This document shows, one piece after another, positions 42,827-51,454 of a stretch of 64,000 nucleotides of DNA. Under the pieces are notes generated by a model. It had not been told where the DNA came from. It saw only the letters and a program-made list of their open reading frames with translations, and searched no databases. A program made the position numbers and the translations under genes. Location: the NCBI RefSeq assembly GCF_964253035.1, contig NZ_CAXUQL020000002.1, positions 124,001 to 188,000 on the forward strand. Reading direction: 5' to 3'. This DNA is from Pseudorhodoferax sp032153935. GTDB lineage: Bacteria; Pseudomonadota; Gammaproteobacteria; Burkholderiales; Burkholderiaceae_C. How positions within the stretch are numbered: the first letter of the stretch is position 1; the number at the start of each line of letters is the position of its first letter.

Positions 42827-43288
42827 TCAGATGCTTCGTGGTGGCCGTTCAAGACCGCCTGGCACAAAGCTCAGAGGCTCGACGGCAAAGAGTGACGATG
42901 GCGCAGTCGCTACGCCTGCTGAAGGCAAAAAGACGGCTTGCCCGATGGGCATGGGCGTCAGCGAACAGAACGCGGCGCACATGTTGCACTTGCCCTGGGC
43001 AGAGGCAGCGTCGGAGTGGTCGTGCGGTTGCTGGTTGCTTTCCGCATGCGCATGCGCATGGTCGTGCCCGTGCGACGACGAAGATTCATCATGCACCGCA
43101 TGAGTCTCAGCCACAGGCCCCGACATCAGCATCGCGCCCATGGCCGCCCCGCTGCCGGACGGCGGGCACAGCATGGCAGCAGCCATCGCGCCCCTCATAG
43201 GAAGGACGACGCACAGCAGGATCAGCAGCCAGTAGCGAAGATGTGTCAAGGCGGGAAATGCAGTGGACTTGCTTTGCCGACGATGCAA
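42827..43288 (-). CDS. His/Cys-rich membrane-anchored or exported protein (DUF2946-like), first gene of the copper operon
   Basis: The frame has one hydrophobic N-terminal segment (HLRYWLLILLCVVLPMRGAMAA), a His/Asp run (SSSSHGHDHAHAHAESNQQPHDHSD) and Cys motifs (GKCNMCAAFCSLTP). Together these look like a DUF2946-type metal-related protein. The start is uncertain: the open frame runs back to 43402, but the sequence before the TTG at 43288 is not protein-like, so that TTG was chosen provisionally. It is the most upstream gene of the minus-strand copper operon and faces copR. Confidence 0.6.
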   Translation of the reverse strand: MHRRQSKSTAFPALTHLRYWLLILLCVVLPMRGAMAAAMLCPPSGSGAAMGAMLMSGPVAETHAVHDESSSSHGHDHAHAHAESNQQPHDHSDAASAQGKCNMCAAFCSLTPMPIGQAVFLPSAGVATAPSSLFAVEPLSFVPGGLERPPRSI

Positions 43289-43475
43289 GTTTAGACCGAG
43301 TATGCAACGGTTACGCGCGAAGCCTGCGCAGCGTCGCCTTTGCAACGTCCGTCCGCGACCGCCTCGCTCGCAGCGCGAAATGGGCATCGAACACGTAAGC
43401 ACAGCGCGACAAGCGCATAAAAAATATTACCTCGTCAATCGCTGCAACGCAGCAGCAGCCGAAGTGTAAAAAAGC

Positions 43476-43498
43476 AAAACGCGTTCGCAACGCGTTTT
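43476..43498. repeat. Perfect hairpin next to the CopR box
   Basis: AAAACGCGTT (43476-43485) and AACGCGTTTT (43489-43498) form a 10-bp perfect stem with a CGC loop, two bases before the CopR box. It could act as a terminator between the divergent units or as part of the regulatory region. The T-tract is short, so the terminator role is doubtful. Confidence 0.45.
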
Positions 43499-43500
43499 GG

Positions 43501-43516
43501 ATGACAAATTTGTCAT
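43501..43516. promoter_or_regulatory. CopR/CusR box
   Basis: The perfect palindrome ATGACAAATTTGTCAT lies 36 bp before copR and some 210 bp before the divergent copper operon. It matches the known CusR/CopR recognition pattern (TGACAA-N2-TTGTCA). It is the expected binding site for the response regulator encoded next to it, and could activate both directions. Confidence 0.82.
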
Positions 43517-43551
43517 CGAGCGTTGGCTCCCTGCCGCCCCACAATCGTCAC

Positions 43552-44235
43552 ATGCAACTGTTGATCGTTGAGGACGAGGTCAAGCTTGCGCTCTACCTAC
43601 AGAAGGGATTGCGGGAAGAGGGCTTCACCGTGGACGTGGCCAACGACGGCGTCACAGGCCTGGAAGCAGCATCTCAGCATCGGTATGACCTGATCGTGCT
43701 TGACGGCATGTTGCCGGGATTGGATGGCCTTGCGGTGCTGGCAGCGCTGCGTCAAAGCCAGTCCACCCCGGTATTGATGTTGACGGCACGAGGCGAGGTC
43801 GAGGACCGTGTGCGCGGCCTGCGCAGTGGCGCCGACGACTACTTGGTCAAGCCATTTGCGTTCCCTGAACTCGTTGCGCGCATCCAGGTGCTGCTGCGTC
43901 GCGCGTCGCCCCCTCTTGCAGAGGTTACTGTGCTGCGCCTGGCCGATCTGGAAGTTGACCTCATCCGTCGTCGCGTGACACGTGCGGGTCAGCGCGTGGA
44001 CCTGACCAACAAGGAGTTCAACCTGCTCACCTTGCTGCTGCGTCGCCAGGGGGCGGTCCTGTCACGCACCGAACTGGCCGCACAGGTCTGGGGCATGAAC
44101 TTCGACAGCGAGACCAATATCGTCGATGTCGCTGTGCGCCGCCTGCGCAACAAGTTGGATCAACCCTTTGAACAGTCTTTGCTGCACACGGTGCGCGGCA
44201 TGGGATACGTCCTGGAAATCAGGGCAGATGCATGA
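43552..44235 (+). CDS. copR: Copper-responsive response regulator (OmpR family)
   Basis: The 227-aa protein starts MQLLIVEDEVKLALYLQKGLREEG. The receiver has acidic residues at VEDE and the phosphoacceptor Asp in DLIVLDGMLPGLDG, plus LMLTARGEVEDRVRGLRSGADDYLVKPFAFPEL. The C-terminal winged helix (LTNKEFNLLTLLLRRQGAVLSRTELAAQVWGMNFDSETNIVDVAVRRLRNKLD) is of the OmpR type. It pairs with the coupled kinase gene (ATGA overlap). The palindromic box upstream and the adjacent cop/cus operon support a role in copper- or silver-induced activation. Confidence 0.92.
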   Translation: MQLLIVEDEVKLALYLQKGLREEGFTVDVANDGVTGLEAASQHRYDLIVLDGMLPGLDGLAVLAALRQSQSTPVLMLTARGEVEDRVRGLRSGADDYLVKPFAFPELVARIQVLLRRASPPLAEVTVLRLADLEVDLIRRRVTRAGQRVDLTNKEFNLLTLLLRRQGAVLSRTELAAQVWGMNFDSETNIVDVAVRRLRNKLDQPFEQSLLHTVRGMGYVLEIRADA

Positions 44236-45596
44236 GTGCCGATGGTCTAGGGTCGCGGCTGTCGCGGTGGCTTGCCCTGCAGTCCATGGTCGGTTTAGGT
44301 CTGGTGTGTGGGACGCTGTACCTGGGCTTTGACTGGACCTTGGAGCAACGCCGACACGAGACGTTGGCTCAGAAGGAAGCGGCAGTGCGCGACCTGTTGG
44401 CGCAGTCCAGCGAAACACATCGACCTGAGGCGATCCCTCATCTTTTGCAAGACATGCTCGCCGGCCATGGCGATTTGGGCATGCGACTGGTCGATGGCCA
44501 AGGCCGCATCGTGTTCTCGCGCTTGCTGCCAGCCGCAGTGACTTCACGCGCGCCGACACACCATTTCCAGTTGAACGTTTCCGGTGCGGCGATGCCATCG
44601 CAAGTCACCTTGCAGTTGGACCCGAGTGCTGACCGGGAGCTGCTGAACCGGGTCGCCTGGCTACTGTTTGTCGCGGCGCTTTGCGGCACCTTGGCCATCT
44701 CCTTGGGCGGACGGTTGCTGGTGCGCCGGAGCTTGGCGCCGCTGCACCAGTTGGTTGCGCAGACCTCGCAGCTGATGCCATACACCCAAGTTGGAGACCC
44801 GCAGTCACACCGTCTGGATGGCCGAGCGCAGCCCGCAGAGCTGCAGCCCCTGATTGCGCAGTTCAATGCCTTGCTGGACAGGTTGTCAGCTTCGTACACG
44901 CAGATGGAAGCGTTCAACGCCGACGTGGCCCATGAACTGAACACGCCGTTGGCCACGATGATCAGCGGCAGCCATCTGGCATTGCGTCAGGCTACAAGCA
45001 AGGAGGAGTTGCACGAGCTGCTCGGCTCACATCTGGAAGAGCTGAACAGACTCGCCCACATCGTGGCTGACATGTTGTTTCTATCGCGAGCGCAGCGCGG
45101 CTCAGGCGCCCGACGCACCGCCATTCCCAGCCTGAACGCGCTTGTTTCAGAGGTTGCAGAGTTTCACGAGGCCGCTCTGGCCGATGCCAACCTCTCGCTT
45201 CGGATCGAGGGGGATGCGTCGGCGGCTGTAGACGCGGGTCTTGTGCAACGCGCCGTTTCGAACCTCCTGGGCAATGCGACGCGGCACGCGCGGTCAGGCA
45301 CAGAGGTTCTGTTGCGAATTCAACCTTTCAGCACGGACGCGACGCAGATCACAGTTGAGAATGTCGGGGACCCTATCGCCCCGGACAACATTTCACGCAT
45401 CTTTGACCGCTTCTTTCGAGCTGAAGCTGCGCGCTCCCAGGCAGCTCGCCACCATGGTCTCGGCTTGGCCATCGTGGCGGCCATTGCCAAGCTGCATGGC
45501 GGCGGCACGGTGGCGCGCTCTCAGGCAGGGCGTACCAGCATAGGGCTGTGGCTGGCCAACATGACGAAAGCGTCATCTGCAGGTTCGGCACCGTGA
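44232..45596 (+). CDS. copS: Copper-sensing sensor histidine kinase
   Basis: The 454-aa protein has two membrane segments (LALQSMVGLGLVCGTLYLGF and VAWLLFVAALCGTLAISLGG) around a periplasmic domain of about 120 aa that should sense Cu(I)/Ag(I). A HAMP-like linker is followed by the H-box FNADVAHELNTPLATM (His about residue 236), the N-box VSNLLGNATRHARSG and the G-box HHGLGLAIVAAIAKLHGG. It overlaps copR by 4 bp. The periplasmic sensor has His (SSETHRPEAIPHL) and Met residues that could be ligands. Confidence 0.92.
   Translation: MSADGLGSRLSRWLALQSMVGLGLVCGTLYLGFDWTLEQRRHETLAQKEAAVRDLLAQSSETHRPEAIPHLLQDMLAGHGDLGMRLVDGQGRIVFSRLLPAAVTSRAPTHHFQLNVSGAAMPSQVTLQLDPSADRELLNRVAWLLFVAALCGTLAISLGGRLLVRRSLAPLHQLVAQTSQLMPYTQVGDPQSHRLDGRAQPAELQPLIAQFNALLDRLSASYTQMEAFNADVAHELNTPLATMISGSHLALRQATSKEELHELLGSHLEELNRLAHIVADMLFLSRAQRGSGARRTAIPSLNALVSEVAEFHEAALADANLSLRIEGDASAAVDAGLVQRAVSNLLGNATRHARSGTEVLLRIQPFSTDATQITVENVGDPIAPDNISRIFDRFFRAEAARSQAARHHGLGLAIVAAIAKLHGGGTVARSQAGRTSIGLWLANMTKASSAGSAP
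45561..45576. promoter_or_regulatory. CopR-box-like palindrome inside the end of copS
   Basis: ATGACGAAAGCGTCAT repeats the half-site geometry of the 43501 box (ATGACA-N4-TGTCAT) with one changed base per arm. It lies 87 bp before the DUF4148 gene, within the last codons of copS. It may bring that gene under CopR control. Predicted from symmetry only. Confidence 0.5.
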
Positions 45597-45662
45597 GCTT
45601 TGGGTTTCCAAAATTCGTCTCACCGCGCACTGTTGCGCGGAACATGAATCAAAGGAAACCCT

Positions 45663-46022
45663 ATGTCCCGCCTCAATGCCATCATTATCACGACCGTCGC
45701 AGCTCTCGGCTTTGCAAGCCAAGTCCAGGCGCAAACCATGACGCGGGACCAGGTGCGCGCTGAGTATCTCCAGGCTCGCGATCAAGGTCACCTGCCTGCG
45801 TACGGCGAAGTGGGCGATACGCAGCAGATGCCTTCCACACGCAGCAACGTGACGCGGGCACAAGTTCTTCAAGAGTTGGCGGCCTCCGGACCGGTGCAGA
45901 CGGGCGAAGGTGCAGACGCCTCTGTACCGACGCCGATTGGGAGCCAGCGCACCCGGGCTGAAGTGCGCGCCGAAGCCGTGAGGGCGGTGCGCAACGGCAC
46001 CATTCCGGGCGGGGAGGTTTGA
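45663..46022 (+). CDS. DUF4148 small periplasmic protein
   Basis: The 119-aa protein has a signal peptide (AIIITTVAALGFASQVQAQ). Two copies of the DUF4148 pattern TRDQVRAEYLQARDQGHLPAYGEVG and TRAEVRAEAVRAVRNGTIPGGE follow. Such proteins are common in Burkholderiales and often sit near metal or stress genes without a known role. The gene follows copS by 66 bp and has a CopR-box-like palindrome upstream. An AAAGGAAA run precedes the ATG. Confidence 0.75.
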   Translation: MSRLNAIIITTVAALGFASQVQAQTMTRDQVRAEYLQARDQGHLPAYGEVGDTQQMPSTRSNVTRAQVLQELAASGPVQTGEGADASVPTPIGSQRTRAEVRAEAVRAVRNGTIPGGEV

Positions 46023-46107
46023 TGCTCAGCACGGCGCAGGCGCACAACAACGAGGACGTCTTTTCCCCACGATGGTCTGACGATCTGAACTCTGCTTCAA
46101 CGACCAC

Positions 46108-46138
46108 TTGACCTTGCCACGGTGTCAAGGCTGAAGAT
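46108..46138 (+). promoter_or_regulatory. CueR-type promoter of copZ-copA
   Basis: A -35 TTGACC (46108-46113) and a weak -10 GAAGAT (46133-46138) are 19 bp apart, the spacing used by MerR-family copper activators. Between and over them lies the dyad CCTTG...CAAGG (46112-46130), close to the CueR consensus. No cueR gene is in the island, so a host regulator would have to act here. Confidence 0.6.
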
Positions 46139-46167
46139 ACGGACATCCGAACTTCGCAGGAGTCAGC

Positions 46168-46422
46168 ATGGTTATTTTCGAAGTCAAAGACATGTCCTGT
46201 CGTCATTGCGTTCGCGCGATCACCGAGGCCGTCGCTAAGGTCGATAAAAGTGCGGCCGTTCGCGTCGATCTGGCAACTCGCAGGGTTGAAGTGGAGTCTG
46301 CCGTATCTGGTGTCGACGAACTGGCTCAGGCCATCAAAGATGCAGGGTACACCCCATTTCTCGCTACTGGCAGCGCCACAAGCGCAGGGTCTCCGCGCGC
46401 GTCGTGTTGCGGAGGCAGATAG
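46168..46422 (+). CDS. copZ: CopZ-like copper chaperone (HMA domain)
   Basis: The 84-aa protein is a single heavy-metal-associated domain. MVIFEVKDMSCRHCVRAITEAVAKVDKSAAVRVDLATRRVEV carries the CxxC motif (MSCRHC), followed by a short tail with a Cys pair (ASCCGGR). Cytosolic CopZ proteins deliver Cu(I) to the CopA ATPase, whose gene follows after about 185 bp. CopA here lacks an N-terminal CxxC domain, which makes a separate chaperone more necessary. Confidence 0.85.
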   Translation: MVIFEVKDMSCRHCVRAITEAVAKVDKSAAVRVDLATRRVEVESAVSGVDELAQAIKDAGYTPFLATGSATSAGSPRASCCGGR

Positions 46423-46607
46423 CGGCCTCTAGCACAGGTGTCGGGTAGGAGCTTTCGTTGTTACGGCGCGCAACCGGTGAGCATTGCGCGACCAAAGCCA
46501 CTTGGGCACCTTCCGCCCACGCTTCGGCGCCGTCTTGCGCAGCCCCCCCGGCGTGTCCCGGCTGCGCTCGCCCTATTGACGCATTGCGTCGACACCAGGA
46601 GGCTTCC

Positions 46608-48947
46608 ATGACCGCGAGCCACTCGACAAAACATTCGCAGGACCATCAGTCCCATCCGCATGGTGCCAACCCCAACGGCCACGAGCATCACGTCAAGCCG
46701 GGTGATGCCGTGAGGATGAGCGACGATGCTGCTGGACACGTTGCCAGCCAGCATCAGCACGCGGGGGCGGTGGTGGATGCGGATCATGCACACCACCACC
46801 ATCACCACAGCGCAGCCAAACCCGCCGTTGTGGAAGGTGAGTACACCTGCCCGATGCATCCCGAGGTAAGGCAGCAAGGCCCAGGGAACTGCCCCATCTG
46901 CGGAATGGCACTGGAGCCGGTCGTTGCCACTGGCACCTCCGGGCCAAGCCAGGAGCTGACGGACATGACCCGGCGCCTCTGGGTCGGGGCTATGCTGACT
47001 GCACCTGTCTTCGCCCTGGAAATGGGCGGGCATGTCTTCAACATCCACCATCTCGTCGCGCAGCAGACGTCCAACTGGATTCAGTTCATCCTCGCCACGC
47101 CAGTCGTGCTGTGGGCTGGATGGCCCTTCTTCGCACGCGCCGTCGCGTCGGTGCGAAATCGCAGCTTGAACATGTTCACGCTGATCGCGTTGGGCACTGG
47201 TGCTGCGTGGTTGTACAGCCTCGTGGCGACGCTGCTTCCCTCCGTATTTCCCGCTGACCTGCGCAACCAGGACGGGGCCGTTGCGGTGTACTTCGAAGCC
47301 GCGGCAGTCATCACCGTGCTGGTGCTCCTCGGACAAGTTTTGGAACTGCGCGCGCGGGAACAAACCTCCGGGGCCATCAAGGCTTTGCTCGGGCTTGCAC
47401 CGAAGACAGCCATCAAAGTCCGCGACGATGGAACCGATGAGCCAGTACAGGTGGACGCTATCCAAACTGGCGACCTTCTTCGCGTTCGGCCGGGTGAGAA
47501 AGTCCCTGTGGACGGTGAACTTGTCGATGGCAAGGGCAACGTAGACGAGTCGATGGTGACGGGCGAGCCGATGCCTGTTGCCAAGCAGGCCGGCTCCAAG
47601 GTCACCGCAGGCACGATGAACCAGACCGGCGGCTTCACCATGCGTGCAGAGAAAGTCGGCGCCGACACGTTGCTGTCGCAAATCGTGCACATGGTCGCCG
47701 CGGCCCAGCGCAGTCGAGCGCCAATTCAGCGCATGGCCGACCGAGTGGCTGGCTGGTTCGTGCCCGTTGTGATCGTGGTTGCCGTGCTCACGTTCGCGGC
47801 TTGGCTGGTGTGGGGTCCGGCGCCGGCCTTGAGCTATGCCCTGGTCGCGGCCGTGGCCGTATTGATCATTGCCTGTCCGTGCGCCCTGGGTCTTGCAACG
47901 CCGATGTCCATCATGGTGGGTGTCGGCAAAGGGGCCCAGCATGGTGCTTTAGTTCGCGACGCCCAGGCCTTAGAGCGGCTGGAGAAAGTAGACACGCTTG
48001 TCGTGGACAAAACTGGAACCTTGACGGAGGGGCGCCCCAAGGTCGTTCATGTCGAAGCCATCGCAGGGCTGACGGAAGAAGCCGTGATGCAAAAGCTGGC
48101 CAGCGTCGAACGGGCCAGTGAGCATCCGCTGGCCATGGCCATCGTTGCCGATGCACATGACCGCAACATTCGGCTATCCCAGGTCTCGGACTTCGACTCG
48201 CCCGTGGGAAAGGGCGTTATAGGAACGGTCGACGGCCAGGCCGTCATTTCTGGCAGCGCGATGTTTCTGAGCGAGCATGGCATCGCGTCCGACGCGCTCG
48301 CGCAAGCCGCCGAGAGCCAGCGCAAGAAGGCTGCCACGGTCATTTTCGTGGCGATCAAAGGGCAGCTGGCTGGCTTCGTTGCCATTGCCGATCCCATCAA
48401 GGAGACAACGGAGCAGGCGCTCAAGCTGCTGAAGGCCGAAGGGGTGCGCATCGTAATGCTCACTGGCGACGGCAAAACGACGGCCGAGGCGGTGGGCAGG
48501 CAGTTGGGGATCGACGAAGTCGTTGCGGATGTGCTGCCTGAAGACAAGGCAAGCGTCGTCAACCGATTCAAGAAGGACGGCCACGTGGTCGCCATGGCTG
48601 GGGACGGTGTCAACGACGCGCCAGCGCTCAGCGCTGCTGACGTGGGCATCGCCATGGGAACCGGCACGGATGTCGCCATGGAGAGCGCTGGAGTGACGTT
48701 GCTCAAGGGCGACCTCATGGGCATCGTGCGCGCGCGCAAGCTCTCGCGCGCCACCATGCGCAACATCCGAGAGAACCTCTTTCTTTCGTTCGTTTACAAC
48801 GCGGCTGGGGTACCGGTGGCGGCAGGTGTGCTTTACCCGTTCTTTGGGGTGCTTCTGTCGCCGGTGATTGCCGCGGCCGCCATGGCCCTGTCCTCAGTGA
48901 GTGTCATCGCCAACGCGTTGCGCTTGAGGTCGACCAAAGTGGAGTGA
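46608..48947 (+). CDS. copA: Cu(I)-transporting P1B-1 ATPase with His-rich N-terminus
   Basis: The ATG at 46608 has a CAGGAGG site; an upstream extension is not protein-like. The 779-aa pump begins with a His-rich region (HSQDHQSHPHGANPNGHEHH, then a run of six His). Instead of a CxxC domain it has a heavy-metal-binding motif YTCPMHPEVRQQGPGNCPICGM (about residues 80-105). The catalytic parts are IACPCALGLATP, DKTGTLTEGRP, the HP motif in SEHPLA and GDGVNDAPALSAADVG. NAAGVPVAAGVLYP near the end fits copper pumps. It exports Cu(I) to the periplasm for the oxidase and Cus system. The 160 bp after it holds no gene. Confidence 0.9.
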   Translation: MTASHSTKHSQDHQSHPHGANPNGHEHHVKPGDAVRMSDDAAGHVASQHQHAGAVVDADHAHHHHHHSAAKPAVVEGEYTCPMHPEVRQQGPGNCPICGMALEPVVATGTSGPSQELTDMTRRLWVGAMLTAPVFALEMGGHVFNIHHLVAQQTSNWIQFILATPVVLWAGWPFFARAVASVRNRSLNMFTLIALGTGAAWLYSLVATLLPSVFPADLRNQDGAVAVYFEAAAVITVLVLLGQVLELRAREQTSGAIKALLGLAPKTAIKVRDDGTDEPVQVDAIQTGDLLRVRPGEKVPVDGELVDGKGNVDESMVTGEPMPVAKQAGSKVTAGTMNQTGGFTMRAEKVGADTLLSQIVHMVAAAQRSRAPIQRMADRVAGWFVPVVIVVAVLTFAAWLVWGPAPALSYALVAAVAVLIIACPCALGLATPMSIMVGVGKGAQHGALVRDAQALERLEKVDTLVVDKTGTLTEGRPKVVHVEAIAGLTEEAVMQKLASVERASEHPLAMAIVADAHDRNIRLSQVSDFDSPVGKGVIGTVDGQAVISGSAMFLSEHGIASDALAQAAESQRKKAATVIFVAIKGQLAGFVAIADPIKETTEQALKLLKAEGVRIVMLTGDGKTTAEAVGRQLGIDEVVADVLPEDKASVVNRFKKDGHVVAMAGDGVNDAPALSAADVGIAMGTGTDVAMESAGVTLLKGDLMGIVRARKLSRATMRNIRENLFLSFVYNAAGVPVAAGVLYPFFGVLLSPVIAAAAMALSSVSVIANALRLRSTKVE

Positions 48948-49111
48948 CGGCATCACCGTTGCGCTGACGGAGCGCTCCACGGACTTCAGGACGGATTTGA
49001 CGGATGTGAAAGCACGTGTGGCTACACGTTCTCCGCACCCGGCAGCCTCCACTTCGATTCTTTAGCACCTTTGCTCGCTGCCCATAAGCCTGACTTAGCG
49101 CCGGGAGTTGT

Positions 49112-50284
49112 TCAGCGTGCTGTGCTCGGTGCCAAACGCGCCAATGCCAAGCATGCGGCCAGGCCCAAGCCCGCCGAGACCCACAGCGCGCCCACGCCCA
49201 GGCGCTCCACGGCCAGGCCGAACAGGAACGGCGCGCCGGCCTGCACGATGCGCGCCGGCACCATCAAGAAGCCCTGCCGCTGGCCGTAGCCCTTCGCGCC
49301 GAAGAACAGCAGCGGCAGCGTCCCGATGGCGATGGTCAGGATGCCATTGCCCAGCCCGTGCAGTACCGCGAAGGCCATTGCGGCCGAGCTGCCGAACAGG
49401 CCGATGCACAGCGCGCCGAGGGGATGGCCCAGCGTGGCCAGGCGCGCCGACAGCAGCGGGTGCGCTTTGCTCAAGAACGCGAACTCGATCAACCGGCCCG
49501 CGACCTGGGCCGGCCCGACCAGCGCCGCGATGCCCACGGCCGCCGCCAGACTGGCCCCCACGCCCAGCAACAGCTTGGGCAGGTGCGCGGCCATGGCCGT
49601 GCTGGTGAACCAGGCCACGGCGAAGACGAAGGCCAGCAGGACGGCGGCGCCGCGCTGCTTGGCCGGCGGCAAGGCCGCCTGCTGCTCGGGCTTGCCGCCG
49701 GCATCGCCCGATGCCGGCGCGGCGCGCTCGGCCGCCGGCAACATGGCGTTGAGCGGCAATGCCAGACCCAAGTGCAGGCCCGCCCACACCAGGCAGGCCC
49801 CACGCCACCCCATGGTGCTCTCCAGCCAGGCCGTGAGCGGCCAGCCCACGGTGCTGGCGAAACCGGCGAACAGGGTGATGCCGGTGATGGTGCGCCGCGC
49901 CTGCTGGCCGTGCAGGCGCACGGCCGTGGCGAACGCAGCTTCGTAGAGGCCGCTACCCATCGCCAGGCCCATGACGGCCCAAGCCGCGAAGACGTGCAGC
50001 GGCTGCTGGGCCTGGCTCAGCGCGGCCAGGCCGGCCGCGAACACCACATTGCTGGCGATCAGCACTGGCCGCCCGCCTCGCCGGTCGATCAGCCGGCCGG
50101 CGAAGGGGCCGATGGCCGCCGACATGAGCAAGGCCACCGAGAATGCGCCGAACACGGCCGAGCTGGAGCTGCCCACGTCGCGCGCGATGGCGTCTGCCAG
50201 GATGGCCGGCAGGTAGTACGACGAGGCCCATGCGAGCGTCTGTGCCACGCCCAGCAGTACGGTGGTCGTGGTCCGGCTCTGCAC
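49112..50284 (-). CDS. MFS transporter at the end of the ars operon
   Basis: The start was set at a GTG (50284), giving about 390 aa. The longer open frame to 50734 lies over arsH and is not used. Twelve membrane segments are suggested, from TTVLLGVAQTLAWASSYYLPAILAD to GVGALWVSAGLGLAACLALARLA, with the MFS loop motif GRLIDRRGGRPVL. MFS genes in ars operons export arsenite, organoarsenicals or phospho-arseno compounds; the exact class (ArsP, ArsJ, ArsK-like) is not settled. It lies 14 bp after arsH. Confidence 0.75.
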   Translation of the reverse strand: MQSRTTTTVLLGVAQTLAWASSYYLPAILADAIARDVGSSSSAVFGAFSVALLMSAAIGPFAGRLIDRRGGRPVLIASNVVFAAGLAALSQAQQPLHVFAAWAVMGLAMGSGLYEAAFATAVRLHGQQARRTITGITLFAGFASTVGWPLTAWLESTMGWRGACLVWAGLHLGLALPLNAMLPAAERAAPASGDAGGKPEQQAALPPAKQRGAAVLLAFVFAVAWFTSTAMAAHLPKLLLGVGASLAAAVGIAALVGPAQVAGRLIEFAFLSKAHPLLSARLATLGHPLGALCIGLFGSSAAMAFAVLHGLGNGILTIAIGTLPLLFFGAKGYGQRQGFLMVPARIVQAGAPFLFGLAVERLGVGALWVSAGLGLAACLALARLAPSTAR

Positions 50285-50298
50285 CTGGGCCGCGCCGT

Positions 50299-51015
50299 TC
50301 AGATGCTGCGCAGGTTGACTCGCTTGGACAGCGCCTCGGCGCTCTCGCGCCGCTCGCTGTAGCGGTCCACCAGGTAGCCCGCGCAGTCGCGCGTCAGCAG
50401 CGTGAACTTCACCAGTTCTTCCATCACGTCCACCACGCGCTCGTAGTACGGCGAGGGCTTCATGCGGCCGTCTTCCTCGAACTCCGCGAAGGCCTTGGCC
50501 ACCGACGACTGGTTGGGGATGGTCAGCATGCGCATCCAGCGGCCCAGCACGCGCAGTTGGTTCACCGCGTTGAAGGACTGCGAGCCGCCCGACACTTCCA
50601 TGACGGCCAGCGTCTTGCCCTGCGTGGGCCGCACCGATCCGACCGACAGGGGTATCCAGTCGATCTGCGACTTCATGATGCCGGTCATGGCCCCGTGCCG
50701 CTCGGGCGAGCACCACACCATGCCCTCGGACCACTGCGCCAGGTCGCGCAGCTCTTGCACCTTGGGATGGTCCTCGGGCGCGCCATCGGGCTGCGGCAGG
50801 CCGCGCGGATCGAAGATGCGCGGCTCGGCGCCCATGGCCTGCAGCAGCCGCGCCGCTTCCTCGGTGACGAGCCGGCTGTAGGAGCGCTCACGCACGGACC
50901 CGTAGAGCAGCAGGATGCGCGGCGGATGGGTCGCGCGCTCGGCTGGCAGCAGCCGCGCCAGGTCGGGCCGGCGGAAGTGGTCGGCGTCGATGTTGGGCAG
51001 CTCAGGGCTTTGCAA
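50299..51015 (-). CDS. arsH: ArsH NADPH-dependent FMN oxidoreductase
   Basis: The start is probably the TTG at 51015, which has an AGGGAG site just before it and gives a normal ArsH N-terminus (LQSPELPNIDADHFRRPD). The protein is about 238 aa. The flavodoxin-like fold has RILLLYGSVRERSYSRLVTEEAARLL for FMN binding and MVWCSPERHGAMTGIMKSQIDWIPLS, both ArsH signatures. ArsH oxidises trivalent methyl- and aryl-arsenicals to the less toxic pentavalent forms. It overlaps the arsC stop by 14 bp. Fits a complete ars operon. Confidence 0.9.
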   Translation of the reverse strand: MQSPELPNIDADHFRRPDLARLLPAERATHPPRILLLYGSVRERSYSRLVTEEAARLLQAMGAEPRIFDPRGLPQPDGAPEDHPKVQELRDLAQWSEGMVWCSPERHGAMTGIMKSQIDWIPLSVGSVRPTQGKTLAVMEVSGGSQSFNAVNQLRVLGRWMRMLTIPNQSSVAKAFAEFEEDGRMKPSPYYERVVDVMEELVKFTLLTRDCAGYLVDRYSERRESAEALSKRVNLRSI

Positions 51016-51433
51016 TGCGGGCTCCCTTGTCGTCAATGACGGCCTCGCCGTCTTCCTTGGTGAAGGCACCTTGCTGCGGCTGCGGCAGCAGGTCCAGCAC
51101 GGCTTCCGAAGGCCGGCACAACCGCGTGCCCAGCGGCGTGACGACGATGGGCCGGTTGATGAGGATGGGTTCCTGCAGCATGAAGTCGATCAACTGCGCG
51201 TCTGTCCACGAGGCGCTGTCCAGGCCCAGCGCTTCGTAGGGCGTGCCCTTCTTGCGCAGCAGCTCGCGCGGCGTGATGCCCATGGCCGCGATCAGCCCCT
51301 CCAGGGTGGCGCGGTCGGGCGGCGTCTTCAGGTACTCGATGACCTGGGGTTCCTCGCCGCTGTTGCGGATCATCGCCAGCGTGTTGCGCGAGGTACCGCA
51401 GGCGGGGTTGTGGTAAATCGTGATGTCGCTCAT
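51002..51433 (-). CDS. arsC: Arsenate reductase, glutaredoxin-dependent
   Basis: The 143-aa protein has the ArsC fold. ITIYHNPACGTSRNTLAMI holds the catalytic Cys (about residue 12), and the arginines expected to bind arsenate appear in INRPIVVTPLGTRLCRPSEAVLDLL. It uses glutathione and glutaredoxin to reduce As(V) to As(III) in the cytosol, which ArsB then exports. It lies 21 bp after arsB and overlaps arsH. A second, unrelated arsenate reductase is at 52814-53320. Confidence 0.92.
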   Translation of the reverse strand: MSDITIYHNPACGTSRNTLAMIRNSGEEPQVIEYLKTPPDRATLEGLIAAMGITPRELLRKKGTPYEALGLDSASWTDAQLIDFMLQEPILINRPIVVTPLGTRLCRPSEAVLDLLPQPQQGAFTKEDGEAVIDDKGARIAKP

Positions 51434-51454
51434 GGTCGGTTCCTTGTTGGACGT

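Noticed and set aside
43476..43498. Rho-independent terminator of the copper operon region
   Set aside because: The hairpin is perfect but has no following T-run and lies at the start of both divergent units, so it was listed as a repeat only.
46461..47942. A 493-aa minus-strand frame over copA
   Set aside because: It is antisense to the CopA ATPase and made of shadow-type sequence.
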